Shown here piece after piece: positions 27,206 through 35,776 of a stretch of DNA of 38,024 nt; position 1 is the stretch's first letter; the number at the start of each line of letters is the position of its first letter. The notes beneath the pieces are model-generated. The model was not told where the DNA came from. It was given only the letters and a program-made list of their open reading frames with translations, and searched no databases. The translations under genes and the position numbers were made by a program. Origin of the DNA: an uncultured Saprospiraceae bacterium (GTDB taxonomy: Bacteria; Bacteroidota; Bacteroidia; Chitinophagales; Saprospiraceae); contig CALFUK010000105.1 of NCBI GenBank assembly GCA_937929945.1, positions 1-38,024 on the forward strand, read 5' to 3'.

Positions 27206-28261
27206 TTAATTGCCGTTAGCTGGAAATTTTATGATTTTGGCATCGCAGCTTACTACAGGACAATCTGGGATTGCCACGGAGACTGCTTGGCCTAAGCAGC
27301 TAGCATCAACTGCATCTATGACATTGACATTTATAGAAGTGGCAGTCGTAGGACCTGTCATCGTCACATCAAAACAGATAGTACCATCTGCCTGAGCAGT
27401 CAAAGAAGAAATGATCGCATTAGCATTATCGACATCGATCAAATTATAATCTCCAGATCCGCCACTGACATCTGCGCAGACGGTGTAGCTAGCATCAGAG
27501 GCAGTACAGGCACCATCAGCAGTCACTGTGACATTCGTGATGGAGCAAATTGGTGCAACAGGAGAGCAGCCCGTATTGGTATTTGGAGCTGGTGCGTTGT
27601 CGGAGTAGACGGCGATATTGTCGATGGCGATGTCTTCATCTGCTGCTAACAGATTATTGATCGATATATTGATATCCAGTGTATTTCCTGTAATCGATAG
27701 AGGCGCACAGAAGGTGGTGAATACATCTGTAAGTAATACACCATCAGCGAGTCCATCAACATCACAATCAAATCCTGGTGTCGAGTTCACTGAGGTTGCC
27801 GACGATTCAATTACAAATAACAATTGTCCTGTTGCACCATCTACCACAGCACCTAAACTAAATGAAGAATCTCCATCCCAATCTTCATTTCCGTCAGCAG
27901 CCGTATCCTCAGCGACATCAAAACAAATGACGATACCAGCTTGACCTGAAATATCTATACCCCCTATAGAAGCATTTACATTAGCGCCTTGAGTCAGACT
28001 ACAATTTGATGCTCCGCTACCAGTGTCCTGCGCTCCCAGAAAATTACCTGTAGCGCCATTATAATTTACTGAAGAGGCTATAGTCAGATTAGTAATTCCA
28101 AAATAATCAGCAGCATCACCAACTCCACAGATCATATCTATAGTCGTCGTGGCAGTCGTATTAGAGCCATCAAAATCCTCAATAAAAATTTGGGCTTGCA
28201 GGGGCTCGTAAAAATAAAATATGAATAAAGCTGTGGCGATGAGGGTAAAGGTCTTTCTCAT
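27206..28261 (-). CDS. Secreted 351-aa protein lacking a sorting domain
   Basis: Start placed at ATG 28261 (a TTG three codons upstream is less likely). A signal peptide (MRKTFTLIATALF...LQAQ, about residues 1-24) precedes a beta-rich domain starting IFIEDFDG with Cys-linked and Asp-rich segments (NEDWDGDSSFSLG, DIAIDNIAVYSD). This resembles the jelly-roll or concanavalin-like N-terminal domains of Bacteroidota surface proteins. One Ig-like repeat follows (about 240-335, CSITNVTVTADGAC) of the style seen in the giant protein. It ends CDAKIIKFPANGN with no T9SS domain and lies 23 bp upstream of the giant gene's GTG, so the two are probably cotranscribed. It may be a periplasmic or released partner, or an ancestor shortened by loss of its C-terminus. 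Function unknown. Confidence 0.75.
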   Translation of the reverse strand: MRKTFTLIATALFIFYFYEPLQAQIFIEDFDGSNTTATTTIDMICGVGDAADYFGITNLTIASSVNYNGATGNFLGAQDTGSGASNCSLTQGANVNASIGGIDISGQAGIVICFDVAEDTAADGNEDWDGDSSFSLGAVVDGATGQLLFVIESSATSVNSTPGFDCDVDGLADGVLLTDVFTTFCAPLSITGNTLDINISINNLLAADEDIAIDNIAVYSDNAPAPNTNTGCSPVAPICSITNVTVTADGACTASDASYTVCADVSGGSGDYNLIDVDNANAIISSLTAQADGTICFDVTMTGPTTATSINVNVIDAVDASCLGQAVSVAIPDCPVVSCDAKIIKFPANGN

Positions 28262-28286
28262 ATCAATCAATAGTTTTCGTTATGTC

Positions 28287-28313
28287 GACACTGCTCCTGC
28301 ATAGAACAGTGTC
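28287..28313. promoter_or_regulatory. Inverted repeat upstream of the 351-aa gene
   Basis: A perfect 7-bp inverted repeat, GACACTG / CAGTGTC, with a 13-nt loop ends 26 bp upstream of the ATG at 28261. It may be an operator or leader hairpin for the 351-aa/4332-aa gene pair. Assigned from symmetry and position only. Confidence 0.35.
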
Positions 28314-28579
28314 ATTCTAAACTACAATAATGAGATGTAAATATTTATTTTTTCAGATATGAACTTCTTGGCTTTTGATTTAGATTTAATATCTATATCA
28401 TTATTATAAATAAACAGCACTCTTTCTGATATATACATATTACACAAATACCATATAGTATATTTAGGAGAACTGATACCTGTATAGCATGCAGAACATA
28501 CTGCCTTAGATAAGTATCTTCTGCCCGTCACTTTCTGATAGTTTATGTCTAATTACAAGTACCTCCTAATAATCAAAAT

Positions 28580-28608
28580 AGGCCAATCATTAATAAACCG
28601 ACTGGCCT
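28580..28608 (-). terminator. Terminator-like hairpin of the fadJ fragment
   Basis: AGGCCA (28580-28585) pairs with TGGCCT (28603-28608). It occupies the same place relative to the stop codon as the hairpin behind the intact fadJ, but the stem is shorter and the flanking A-run on the plus strand is weaker. Confidence 0.5.
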
Positions 28609-28873
28609 TCTATTATTGTCAGAAAAATTAGTACGAAGCTATGCGGAAGCTGCTCCCATTTCACCTTTAACTTCGTAATCATAGATCGACTTACCAGCTG
28701 CAGCCAGATCTCGTAATGACTGTGGCACTGTCCATCTCGGACCATACTTATCCTTAAACGCATCACAGTCTGCGACGAACTGATCCATACTTATAATATG
28801 GATATAAGACAATGCCCCACCTGCATAGATTTAAGTTTCCCCAGCCAGTCATAAAACCAATGTCGACATCCGC
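28580..28873 (-). pseudogene. fadJ 3'-end fragment with its terminator
   Basis: This segment matches the last roughly 75 codons, stop codon and terminator of the intact fadJ-like gene at 33507-33800, in the same orientation, 4927 bp away. In the 227-nt ungapped part (28604-28830) I count about 21 mismatches, near 91% identity. The translated tail (DQFVADCDAFKDKYGPRW, then LRDLAAAGKSIYDYEVKG) is conserved with many silent changes. After 28830 a net 1-nt insertion shifts the frame and homology stops near 28873. There is no start codon or upstream remainder. It is best explained as the stump of a diverged fadJ homologue left by recombination or insertion. Confidence 0.85.
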
Positions 28874-28956
28874 ATGCTCACTACAGAAACACACTTTTTT
28901 TTTTCAATAAGGGTAAGAAATTAATTATGTGCTGAATATAGAGCTAAACATTATCT

Positions 28957-31900
28957 ATGAAAAAATCAGCCGTCATCATTACATTTATCTTCTCGCAATT
29001 AATTCTGCTAACTGGTCAAACAGATACAACTGATTCCCATTGTTTTCCATTTTTAGATATGATAGGTGACACTATTCCAACTGGAAGCTATCGTTCTGCT
29101 GCGTACATTAGATCAAATGGCATCATCATTGAGTCTGAAAACGTAGAATTAGTAGCGCCTAATTCCATTTCACTTGAGCCTGGATTTGCGGTAGAAAGTG
29201 GAGCACAATTGACCATTGCACTTGACGGTTGCGAACCCGATCCTGCTCCGTACCCACCATTAGTATTAGTTTCTAATTCTGGAGATCCATACAGCCCACC
29301 TCGCCCCAATAATGAGAACCAACGAGTCATGAATCATTGTGAGGTATGCGGTCACTTTTTATTGGAATTCTTTGACAATAATGTAGGATTTGATGATTCT
29401 GATTTGGTTCTGGCAGAACAAAGAAGAACAGTGGCCTGTGATGTCTTTAAAGATATTTCTGCATTAGTCGTCAATCCTAACCTCCCACCAGGAACCGTTA
29501 GAATAGAAATCATGCCTTCTTTTATTGATGATAGCGGTGGCTCTCTTGCAGTGGCAGAAGTATGGCACGCCTTAGGATTCAATGACGGCATAGATGACAG
29601 CGGAGTCTGGCGAACCATCATGACAGGAAGAAATGCATGGGAGCATTTAGATGTTATTGGTGCCACTGCATGGCCTCATGGAAGACTTTCTGTCAACTTT
29701 GATTCTGCCAGACCATATGTATATAATGACTCGGTGAGGAATCTCTGTGTGAATGCTGGTGAAAGAGATTTTTACTCTATCGTACTTCATGAAGCAATGC
29801 ACTTATTGGGAGTCTATTCACTATTAGATGGTGGGCATCCTAACCGTCTCAGTCACCTGACAGATTTAACCTTGAGTCGATTTCAGCATGTTTATTCCCG
29901 ATTTGATCAGCATGTTTTCTCGTCTGGCTTACCCATAATCTCCTACAACTCTCCATTTGTTTTGGGCCCTAATATGTCTGCCCCATTACTCTTTGATTGT
30001 CCTGTTCCTAACAATATATTTTTCAATGGCAGCACTACAGCTAATCAATCCATATTTACAGGAAAAGAAAGTGGTATGTGGTGGGATAGTAATTTAAGCC
30101 ATCTGAACTGTATAGAAGATGATACATACACGACTAACCCAACCATTTCTCCGGGCACAGTCCAACGCATCCCCCACCCCAATGAAGTGACCATACTTCA
30201 GGACCTTGGCTACAGTATAAGTGGAACTTACGGCACCATGAATTGTCCAGCCGACCCAGAGTGTAATCCTTCAACCAATTGCAATACTCAAGATCACGTG
30301 CCTTTTGGTAGTTATACTGTTAATCAAAGTCATGATCTATGCCACATCGGAGTGAATGATCAGTATACTGGATTAGAATCAGGAATTCCATTTACGATTA
30401 ATGCGACTGGTACAACTGGCTACTTAGACAATGATATCTTCCCATTTGGTCCAAGCACCCAAATTACTGTACAGACTAATCCAGATGCAGGAATTGCTGT
30501 TTTACTTCCTAATGGTGATATTGAATTTACGCCAAATCCAACATTTTTTGGAACCACATATTTGCTTTATGTAGTAGAGTGTCCTCAGTCTCAGCAAGGT
30601 AACATTACCTATATCATTTTGGATGTAGATCCACCTCAATTGGCATTATGTGATGCCGGTGCTTCGACTTGTGAAAATATATTGTGTTGGGGTGACTTTG
30701 AAGATTTTATACCAGGACAATTCTATGCTCAAACGCCATACAATAGTTTTGGAACTGAGTGTTTAGGTGCAAGCCGGTCTGTTGATATATGTCATGATAT
30801 GGTTAATAATAATAACTATGCGAATGTGAATACTGCAATTGATGAGATCATATTGTTACCATTAAGCTCTCCCCTTTTACCTGGTTGTACTGCGACAATT
30901 GATTTCTCAATGGGATTCAATAGATTCAATGTTGATGAAACTAATCCTATACCTGGGGTAGTCCATATGTGGATGAGTGAAGATTCACCTTGTGAAGTTA
31001 ACCGTAACGACCTTGGATGGGTATGCAATGCATCCGGCCAAATAACGCAGACTCCAAGTCTAAATGGAATATATACAACAACATGCTCTAATCCAACTAG
31101 GATTTTCGAAGTTGTAAATATTCATCGAGATGATACTTACTTGGGTTCGCCAAATCCTAGAGGCGTATGCATTCATGATCTACAAATGGACTCATATTCG
31201 GTGACTTGGCAGAACAATACAGGTAAAACCTTAAATCAATTTTACATAACAGGTTCACCTACAGGTGGAGGCTTTGCAAAATTTGATGACATCACAATTA
31301 CATCCAGTTGTCTGGCTAACGAAGTCACGATTACTGCTAATCCTGATCCAATCGAACTATGTGGGACTAATGATGGCTCTATCGCATTCACTCTATGCAG
31401 CGCTCCTTCTTCTACTACAATAACAGCTATTGACTATGAAGCTGTGGCTACTATCCCTGCACTACGCAGCATCAATATTAATAATCCTATTGGCAGTGTT
31501 TTAATAGCACCAGGTAGCTGCCAGACGATCTCCTTCACTTTCAATTCTGATCTTCAACCAGGCGATGCAGCGTCCATAGAACTACATACAACCAGTAACA
31601 ATAGTTGTGTATCAGGAAATTCTAATGCATCAGTCGACATTAACTTATTGCATCAGATTGATATCCAAGCCAATCCAATAAACATGCGAATTTGCCCTGG
31701 AGAAATATCTACCATTGATTACACCATATGTAATAACGGGCCACAGATTGCGAGTTTTGATTATAGATCTTTGAACCTTCTCAGTCCTTCAAATTTTATT
31801 CAGATCATTCCGAATGCATTCTTTAATTCATTTGGTCAAAGTGCTACTCCCATGATACTCACACCAGGAGCTTGTACAACGATACAATTAGAATTCACTG

Positions 31901-33345
31901 CTTCTATCAATCCTGGGGAGCAGGTGATTATTGTCTTTAACATTGACGAAGCTCAGACTTGTACTTCAGGAGGACCTAATACTTGGACCACAGTGACTCC
32001 AGCTGAAAATGTAACAGTCACAACAACACCGGCTATTTTAAATCTCTGTAATGGTCAAACTTCAGATATTTCGTACACAGTATGTAATACAACAAGTGCT
32101 ATTACACTTCCCATTCCATATACCATCACCGTACCAATGGGTATCAATTGTACTAACTGTACAGGTACAATACCTAATTTAACAATTGGTACTTGTGAGA
32201 CTATCACCATTACAGTAGAATCGAACTTGCTACCAAATACTGGTGGCTGGGCAGAATTAGAACTGGGCGGCAGCTTGTACTGTCTCACTGGGAACAATAG
32301 AGCAGCAATACTCACTCCGCAAGAACTCATTATCAACCCATTACGTCCAAGCTTGGACATCTGTCCCGGCTTCACTGATCAGATCGAATATGAAATAATC
32401 AATAACAACAATGCTACTATTAGCTTTGATTATGCATTGTGGGCTCTCGGTCCAGATCAGAATGTCGTAATGAATCCAGCTGCAGGAACGATTACGGCCG
32501 CTCCTGGACGTACTGTATTAACAGTAGATATTACAAATAACAATCCTCTTGGTTCTATTGTCACCATTCGTCTTGTACCAGTTGACTTAAATCATTGCAT
32601 TGCGTTTGGCTCTAATCTAAATGTCGTCGTCAACACCCCGCAGAACTGCTTTTTCCTGGACGGTCAAGTCTTTCTGGGTGGTGTCCGAAAAGATTTTGAT
32701 CCTTCCTTTTGTGAGCTCATGATGTTTAAAGATGTAGCCATTCCAAATCAAAGCCCTTATACTGCTTTAGGATATGCGAGCACTACCTGCTTTACAGATG
32801 ATTTCTATCCTTGGGCCACTCTTTCAGTGGAGGTCATTGATTGGGTATTTGTAGAATTGAGGGACCTAATCAATCCAAACATGGTGATATGTTCCAAGGA
32901 TGCTTTATTATTAAATGACGGTCGAATATTTGACCCTCAAAGCCCTCAAGGTGTATTCTTGCCATTGTCATTTCATGATGTTCCGCCTGGAGATTATTTC
33001 GTTGTAGTCAGGCATCGAAACCACTTAGATGTTATGAGCGACGCCCCAATTAATTTTAGTCTAAATACTGTTTCAACAATTAATTTTTCAAATGGTAGTC
33101 AGGCAGCTGGATTTCAGAATGTCGCAGCATACAACAGCTTATGTAATCAAATCACTTTATGGTCACTTTATGCTGGCGATGTCAATGATGATGGCGTTAT
33201 CAATGCATCCGATCGTTCTTCGATCTATAATGCATTGGGTGATACGGGATATATAATTAACGACATTGTAGCAGAAGGAATAGTTGACCAGCTTGATCAA
33301 GATCGGGCATGGGATAATCGAAATAAAGTGAGCAATGTACCTTAA
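28957..33345 (+). CDS. Secreted zinc metallopeptidase-like modular protein, 1462 aa
   Basis: A signal peptide (MKKSAVIITFIFSQLILLTG) is followed by a 3-coathanger-stack-like domain (about residues 45-90, SISLEPGFAVESGAQLTIAL). A peptidase-like region (about 110-430) contains H278-E-A-M-H282-L-L-G, a possible third zinc ligand H382 in SNLSHL, and a closing ILQDLGY, as in many Bacteroidota secreted metallopeptidases. Next come Ig/cadherin-like domains, a Cys-containing domain near 570-785, and four tandem DUF11-like repeats (about 790-1230). A module with WVFVELRD and VVRHRNHLDVM (about 1290-1370) leads to a dockerin-like end (DVNDDGVINASD to WDNRNKVSNVP). No canonical T9SS domain is visible; this ending looks natural rather than truncated. 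The gene is more AT-rich than its neighbours and stands between two fadJ tails. Protease activity is inferred. Confidence 0.8.
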   Translation: MKKSAVIITFIFSQLILLTGQTDTTDSHCFPFLDMIGDTIPTGSYRSAAYIRSNGIIIESENVELVAPNSISLEPGFAVESGAQLTIALDGCEPDPAPYPPLVLVSNSGDPYSPPRPNNENQRVMNHCEVCGHFLLEFFDNNVGFDDSDLVLAEQRRTVACDVFKDISALVVNPNLPPGTVRIEIMPSFIDDSGGSLAVAEVWHALGFNDGIDDSGVWRTIMTGRNAWEHLDVIGATAWPHGRLSVNFDSARPYVYNDSVRNLCVNAGERDFYSIVLHEAMHLLGVYSLLDGGHPNRLSHLTDLTLSRFQHVYSRFDQHVFSSGLPIISYNSPFVLGPNMSAPLLFDCPVPNNIFFNGSTTANQSIFTGKESGMWWDSNLSHLNCIEDDTYTTNPTISPGTVQRIPHPNEVTILQDLGYSISGTYGTMNCPADPECNPSTNCNTQDHVPFGSYTVNQSHDLCHIGVNDQYTGLESGIPFTINATGTTGYLDNDIFPFGPSTQITVQTNPDAGIAVLLPNGDIEFTPNPTFFGTTYLLYVVECPQSQQGNITYIILDVDPPQLALCDAGASTCENILCWGDFEDFIPGQFYAQTPYNSFGTECLGASRSVDICHDMVNNNNYANVNTAIDEIILLPLSSPLLPGCTATIDFSMGFNRFNVDETNPIPGVVHMWMSEDSPCEVNRNDLGWVCNASGQITQTPSLNGIYTTTCSNPTRIFEVVNIHRDDTYLGSPNPRGVCIHDLQMDSYSVTWQNNTGKTLNQFYITGSPTGGGFAKFDDITITSSCLANEVTITANPDPIELCGTNDGSIAFTLCSAPSSTTITAIDYEAVATIPALRSININNPIGSVLIAPGSCQTISFTFNSDLQPGDAASIELHTTSNNSCVSGNSNASVDINLLHQIDIQANPINMRICPGEISTIDYTICNNGPQIASFDYRSLNLLSPSNFIQIIPNAFFNSFGQSATPMILTPGACTTIQLEFTASINPGEQVIIVFNIDEAQTCTSGGPNTWTTVTPAENVTVTTTPAILNLCNGQTSDISYTVCNTTSAITLPIPYTITVPMGINCTNCTGTIPNLTIGTCETITITVESNLLPNTGGWAELELGGSLYCLTGNNRAAILTPQELIINPLRPSLDICPGFTDQIEYEIINNNNATISFDYALWALGPDQNVVMNPAAGTITAAPGRTVLTVDITNNNPLGSIVTIRLVPVDLNHCIAFGSNLNVVVNTPQNCFFLDGQVFLGGVRKDFDPSFCELMMFKDVAIPNQSPYTALGYASTTCFTDDFYPWATLSVEVIDWVFVELRDLINPNMVICSKDALLLNDGRIFDPQSPQGVFLPLSFHDVPPGDYFVVVRHRNHLDVMSDAPINFSLNTVSTINFSNGSQAAGFQNVAAYNSLCNQITLWSLYAGDVNDDGVINASDRSSIYNALGDTGYIINDIVAEGIVDQLDQDRAWDNRNKVSNVP

Positions 33346-33388
33346 ATCACAAACCTCTTTAGAGTTTCTATAGTTTCGAAAATTGGAG

Positions 33389-33420
33389 AGCAGAAGAATA
33401 ATTTCTTCTGCTTTTCCTTT
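33389..33420 (+). terminator. Terminator of the metallopeptidase gene
   Basis: A perfect 10-bp stem, AGCAGAAGAA / TTCTTCTGCT, with a TAAT loop is followed by TTTCCTTT on the plus strand. It lies 43 bp after the stop codon of the 1462-aa gene. Classic Rho-independent form. Confidence 0.85.
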
Positions 33421-33502
33421 TGTCGGACTTTACTAATAAATCCATCTATCACACCTTAAAAACTTAATCAAAGATCAATTAGATCACATACTCAAGTCAA
33501 CA

Positions 33503-33535
33503 CAAAAAGGCCAGACATTTCACAATGCCTGGCCT
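33503..33535 (-). terminator. Terminator of the thiolase-fadJ operon
   Basis: AGGCCAG (33508-33514) pairs with CTGGCCT (33529-33535), with a CAT/ATG inner extension after one mismatch. On the minus strand it reads into TTTTTGTG. It lies 30 bp past the fadJ stop. With the preceding plus-strand hairpin it insulates the convergent genes. Confidence 0.8.
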
Positions 33536-33565
33536 TCTATTATTGTCAGAAAAATTAGTACATAG

Positions 33566-35740
33566 CTATGCGGAAGCTGCTGCCATTTTACCTTTGACTT
33601 CATAATCATGGATCGACTTACCAGCTGCAGCCAGATCTCGCAGTGACTGAGGCACTGTCCATCTCGGTCCATACTTCTCCTTAAACGCATCACAGTCTGC
33701 AACGAACTGATCCATGCCTACAAAATCGATATACGATAATGCTCCACCTGCATAGATCGGGAATCCCCAACCCGTCACTGAGCCAATGTCGCCATCAACA
33801 ACAGAGTGCAAGACACCTTCATCAAGACATCTGAACGCCTCCAATGACTGCCTGTGCAGTAAGCGCTTAGCGACAGTCTCCTTATCCATCGTCTCTACAT
33901 CACTCTTAAAAATCTCTTCTAATTTTGGCCAGATTCTCTTTTTACCATTTTCTGGATAATCGTAGAATCCTGCTCCTTCTTTCTTACCCTTACGCCCATG
34001 CTCTTCGACCAGCATCTTAGTGATCTTAAAGTTACGCATCATAGATGCATCTTTCTCCAGATCAGGATTGCTCTCCATGACATGCAGACCTAATGTCAAT
34101 GATACCTCATCAGATACAGCTAATGGACCTACAGGCATACCTTTAGTCTTTGCAATATTCTCGATCATCACTGGTGGTACGCCTTCATCCAATAAGAATA
34201 ATCCCTCAGATGTATAAGTTCCAAAACATCTAGAGGTGTAAAATCCTCTGGAGTCATTCACGACGATGGGTATCTTTCTGATCGCCATGACATAGTCCAC
34301 GGCAGCAGCAATCGCCTTATCTTCTGTCTTCTCTCCGACGATGATTTCTACCAGTGGCATTTTATCTACTGGAGAAAAGAAGTGTATTCCAATGAAATTC
34401 TCTGGTCGCTCAGAAGCCTTAGCTAAGAGCGTGATCGGGATCGTGGAGGTGTTAGACGCATATATCTTATCCGCAGCGAGGACAGCCTCTGTTTGCTTAG
34501 TCACTGTCGCTTTCAAGTCTGGATTTTCGAAGACCGCCTCGATCACCATATCGCAGCCTTCCATATCAGCAGGATCAGCTGTGGTATGGATTCTGGATAA
34601 GAGCGCATCCGCAGCTTCTTGCGTCATTCTGCCTCTACCCACTCTCTTCTTCACTAATGCCTCTGAGTAAGCCTTGCCTTTATCAGCTCCTTCTTTTGTG
34701 ACGTCTTTCAGCACCACATCCATACCCGCATACGCTGATACGTAGGCGATACCCGCTCCCATCATGCCTGCACCGAGGATGCCCAGTTTTTTGATTTCAT
34801 ACTTTGGCTCGTCTTTCGGTCTGGCGACACCTTTTTTAGCAGCCGTGATGCCTAAGAAGCCTGTCCTGATCATATTACGCGCTTCCTTAGAGGTAATGGT
34901 ATCCGTGAAGTAGCGAGCCTCTATCTCCAGCGCTCTGTCGATAGGTACTTGGAGACCTTTGTACACCACACTCATGATATTAGTCGCTGCTGGATAGTTG
35001 CCGTGGGTCAGCTTTCTGAGATTTCCGATTCCCCCCATGATCACTTGCGCACCTGTGGGTGACATGACGCCACCGCCAGGTATTCTGTATTTCTTATTAT
35101 CCCAAGGTTGCACTGGTGACTGATTTTCAGCAATCCATTTTTTAGCAGCTGGGATGAGATCTTCTGGCTTCTCTACCACTTCGTTGATCAGCTTAGATTT
35201 CAGTGCCTTCTCTGGTGAGTGCTCAGTCCCTTGTAGTAATGCCATGAGTCCATTCTGCAGCCCCATTAGATATGGTATCTTGATGGTCCCACCACCACCA
35301 GGCAGCAGGCCTACTTTTACTTCAGGACATCCTATTTTTATCTTGGGATTATTCACACTGATTCTGTGATGACAGAGTAAGGCGAGCTCCAGACCACCGC
35401 CTAAAGTGTGTCCATTGAGACAAGCTACGAATGGCTTTCCTGATTTCTCTATTTCTCTGAATGACTTATGCATTTGTAAAGCATTATTCAGAAATTCTTC
35501 TTTATCCGTGATGGGCTTTTCCAGTTGCTTCAGGTCAGCTCCTGCCATGAACATGGACTTAGCTGACTGAATGATGATGCCCTTCACCGAGTCGTTATTG
35601 ATCAGCTCATTCGCCGCTTCAATGAAGGAACTGATGAAGTCGAAACTGAATAAATTTGTGGATTCTGACTTATTATCCATGGTGATGACTGCTACATCAC
35701 CATCCATTTCATAAGTCAATATATTTTTATCAATTGCCAT
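33566..35740 (-). CDS. fadJ: FadJ-type enoyl-CoA hydratase / 3-hydroxyacyl-CoA dehydrogenase
   Basis: Bifunctional beta-oxidation enzyme that hydrates 2-enoyl-CoA and oxidises the resulting 3-hydroxyacyl-CoA with NAD, in the cytoplasm. The crotonase domain (about residues 1-200) carries the two expected catalytic glutamates, E118 in GGGLELALLCHHR and E140 in GCPEVKVGLLPGGGGT. The dehydrogenase part has the Rossmann motif LGILGAGMMGAGIAY (about 317-332) and the active-site region FIGIHFFSPVDKMPLVEII (about 450-470). The C-terminal 3HCDH domains run to residue 724, matching the roughly 715-730 aa of FadJ/FadB. The ATG at 35740 is 36 bp after the thiolase stop, so they form an operon. A diverged copy of its last 75 codons lies at 28580-28873. 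Confidence 0.95.
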   Translation of the reverse strand: MAIDKNILTYEMDGDVAVITMDNKSESTNLFSFDFISSFIEAANELINNDSVKGIIIQSAKSMFMAGADLKQLEKPITDKEEFLNNALQMHKSFREIEKSGKPFVACLNGHTLGGGLELALLCHHRISVNNPKIKIGCPEVKVGLLPGGGGTIKIPYLMGLQNGLMALLQGTEHSPEKALKSKLINEVVEKPEDLIPAAKKWIAENQSPVQPWDNKKYRIPGGGVMSPTGAQVIMGGIGNLRKLTHGNYPAATNIMSVVYKGLQVPIDRALEIEARYFTDTITSKEARNMIRTGFLGITAAKKGVARPKDEPKYEIKKLGILGAGMMGAGIAYVSAYAGMDVVLKDVTKEGADKGKAYSEALVKKRVGRGRMTQEAADALLSRIHTTADPADMEGCDMVIEAVFENPDLKATVTKQTEAVLAADKIYASNTSTIPITLLAKASERPENFIGIHFFSPVDKMPLVEIIVGEKTEDKAIAAAVDYVMAIRKIPIVVNDSRGFYTSRCFGTYTSEGLFLLDEGVPPVMIENIAKTKGMPVGPLAVSDEVSLTLGLHVMESNPDLEKDASMMRNFKITKMLVEEHGRKGKKEGAGFYDYPENGKKRIWPKLEEIFKSDVETMDKETVAKRLLHRQSLEAFRCLDEGVLHSVVDGDIGSVTGWGFPIYAGGALSYIDFVGMDQFVADCDAFKEKYGPRWTVPQSLRDLAAAGKSIHDYEVKGKMAAASA

Positions 35741-35750
35741 GATTGTCTTT

Positions 35751-35766
35751 ATTTAAATGTTTAAAT
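35751..35766. repeat. AT palindrome between thiolase gene and fadJ
   Basis: The 16-bp inverted repeat ATTTAAA-TG-TTTAAAT sits in the 36-bp intercistronic gap, just before the fadJ start. All A/T, so it is a weak hairpin. It could affect fadJ translation or be an AT-rich ribosome-binding region by chance. Confidence 0.3.
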
Positions 35767-35776
35767 GATAATGAGC

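Larger units (their letters stand above)
28262..28956. other. 695-bp region without an intact gene
   Basis: This gap holds an inverted repeat (28287-28313), a strongly AT-rich stretch (28320-28460) and the fadJ tail fragment with its hairpin (28580-28873). A poly-T run follows near 28893-28903, just before the metallopeptidase gene. A 69-aa open frame at 28322-28531 has no family resemblance and is not called. Confidence 0.6.

Noticed and set aside
27183-27218. 351-aa gene and giant as one frameshifted gene
   Set aside because: The giant begins with its own signal-peptide-like sequence, and the 351-aa frame ends cleanly, so two genes fit better.
28322-28531. A 69-aa minus-strand open frame
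   Set aside because: Low-complexity, AT-rich, no family features, no ribosome-binding context; likely a chance frame in the intergenic region.
28957-33345. Transposon or prophage carrying the metallopeptidase gene
   Set aside because: No transposase, integrase, terminal inverted repeats or target-site duplication seen; the only flanking repeats are the fadJ tails.
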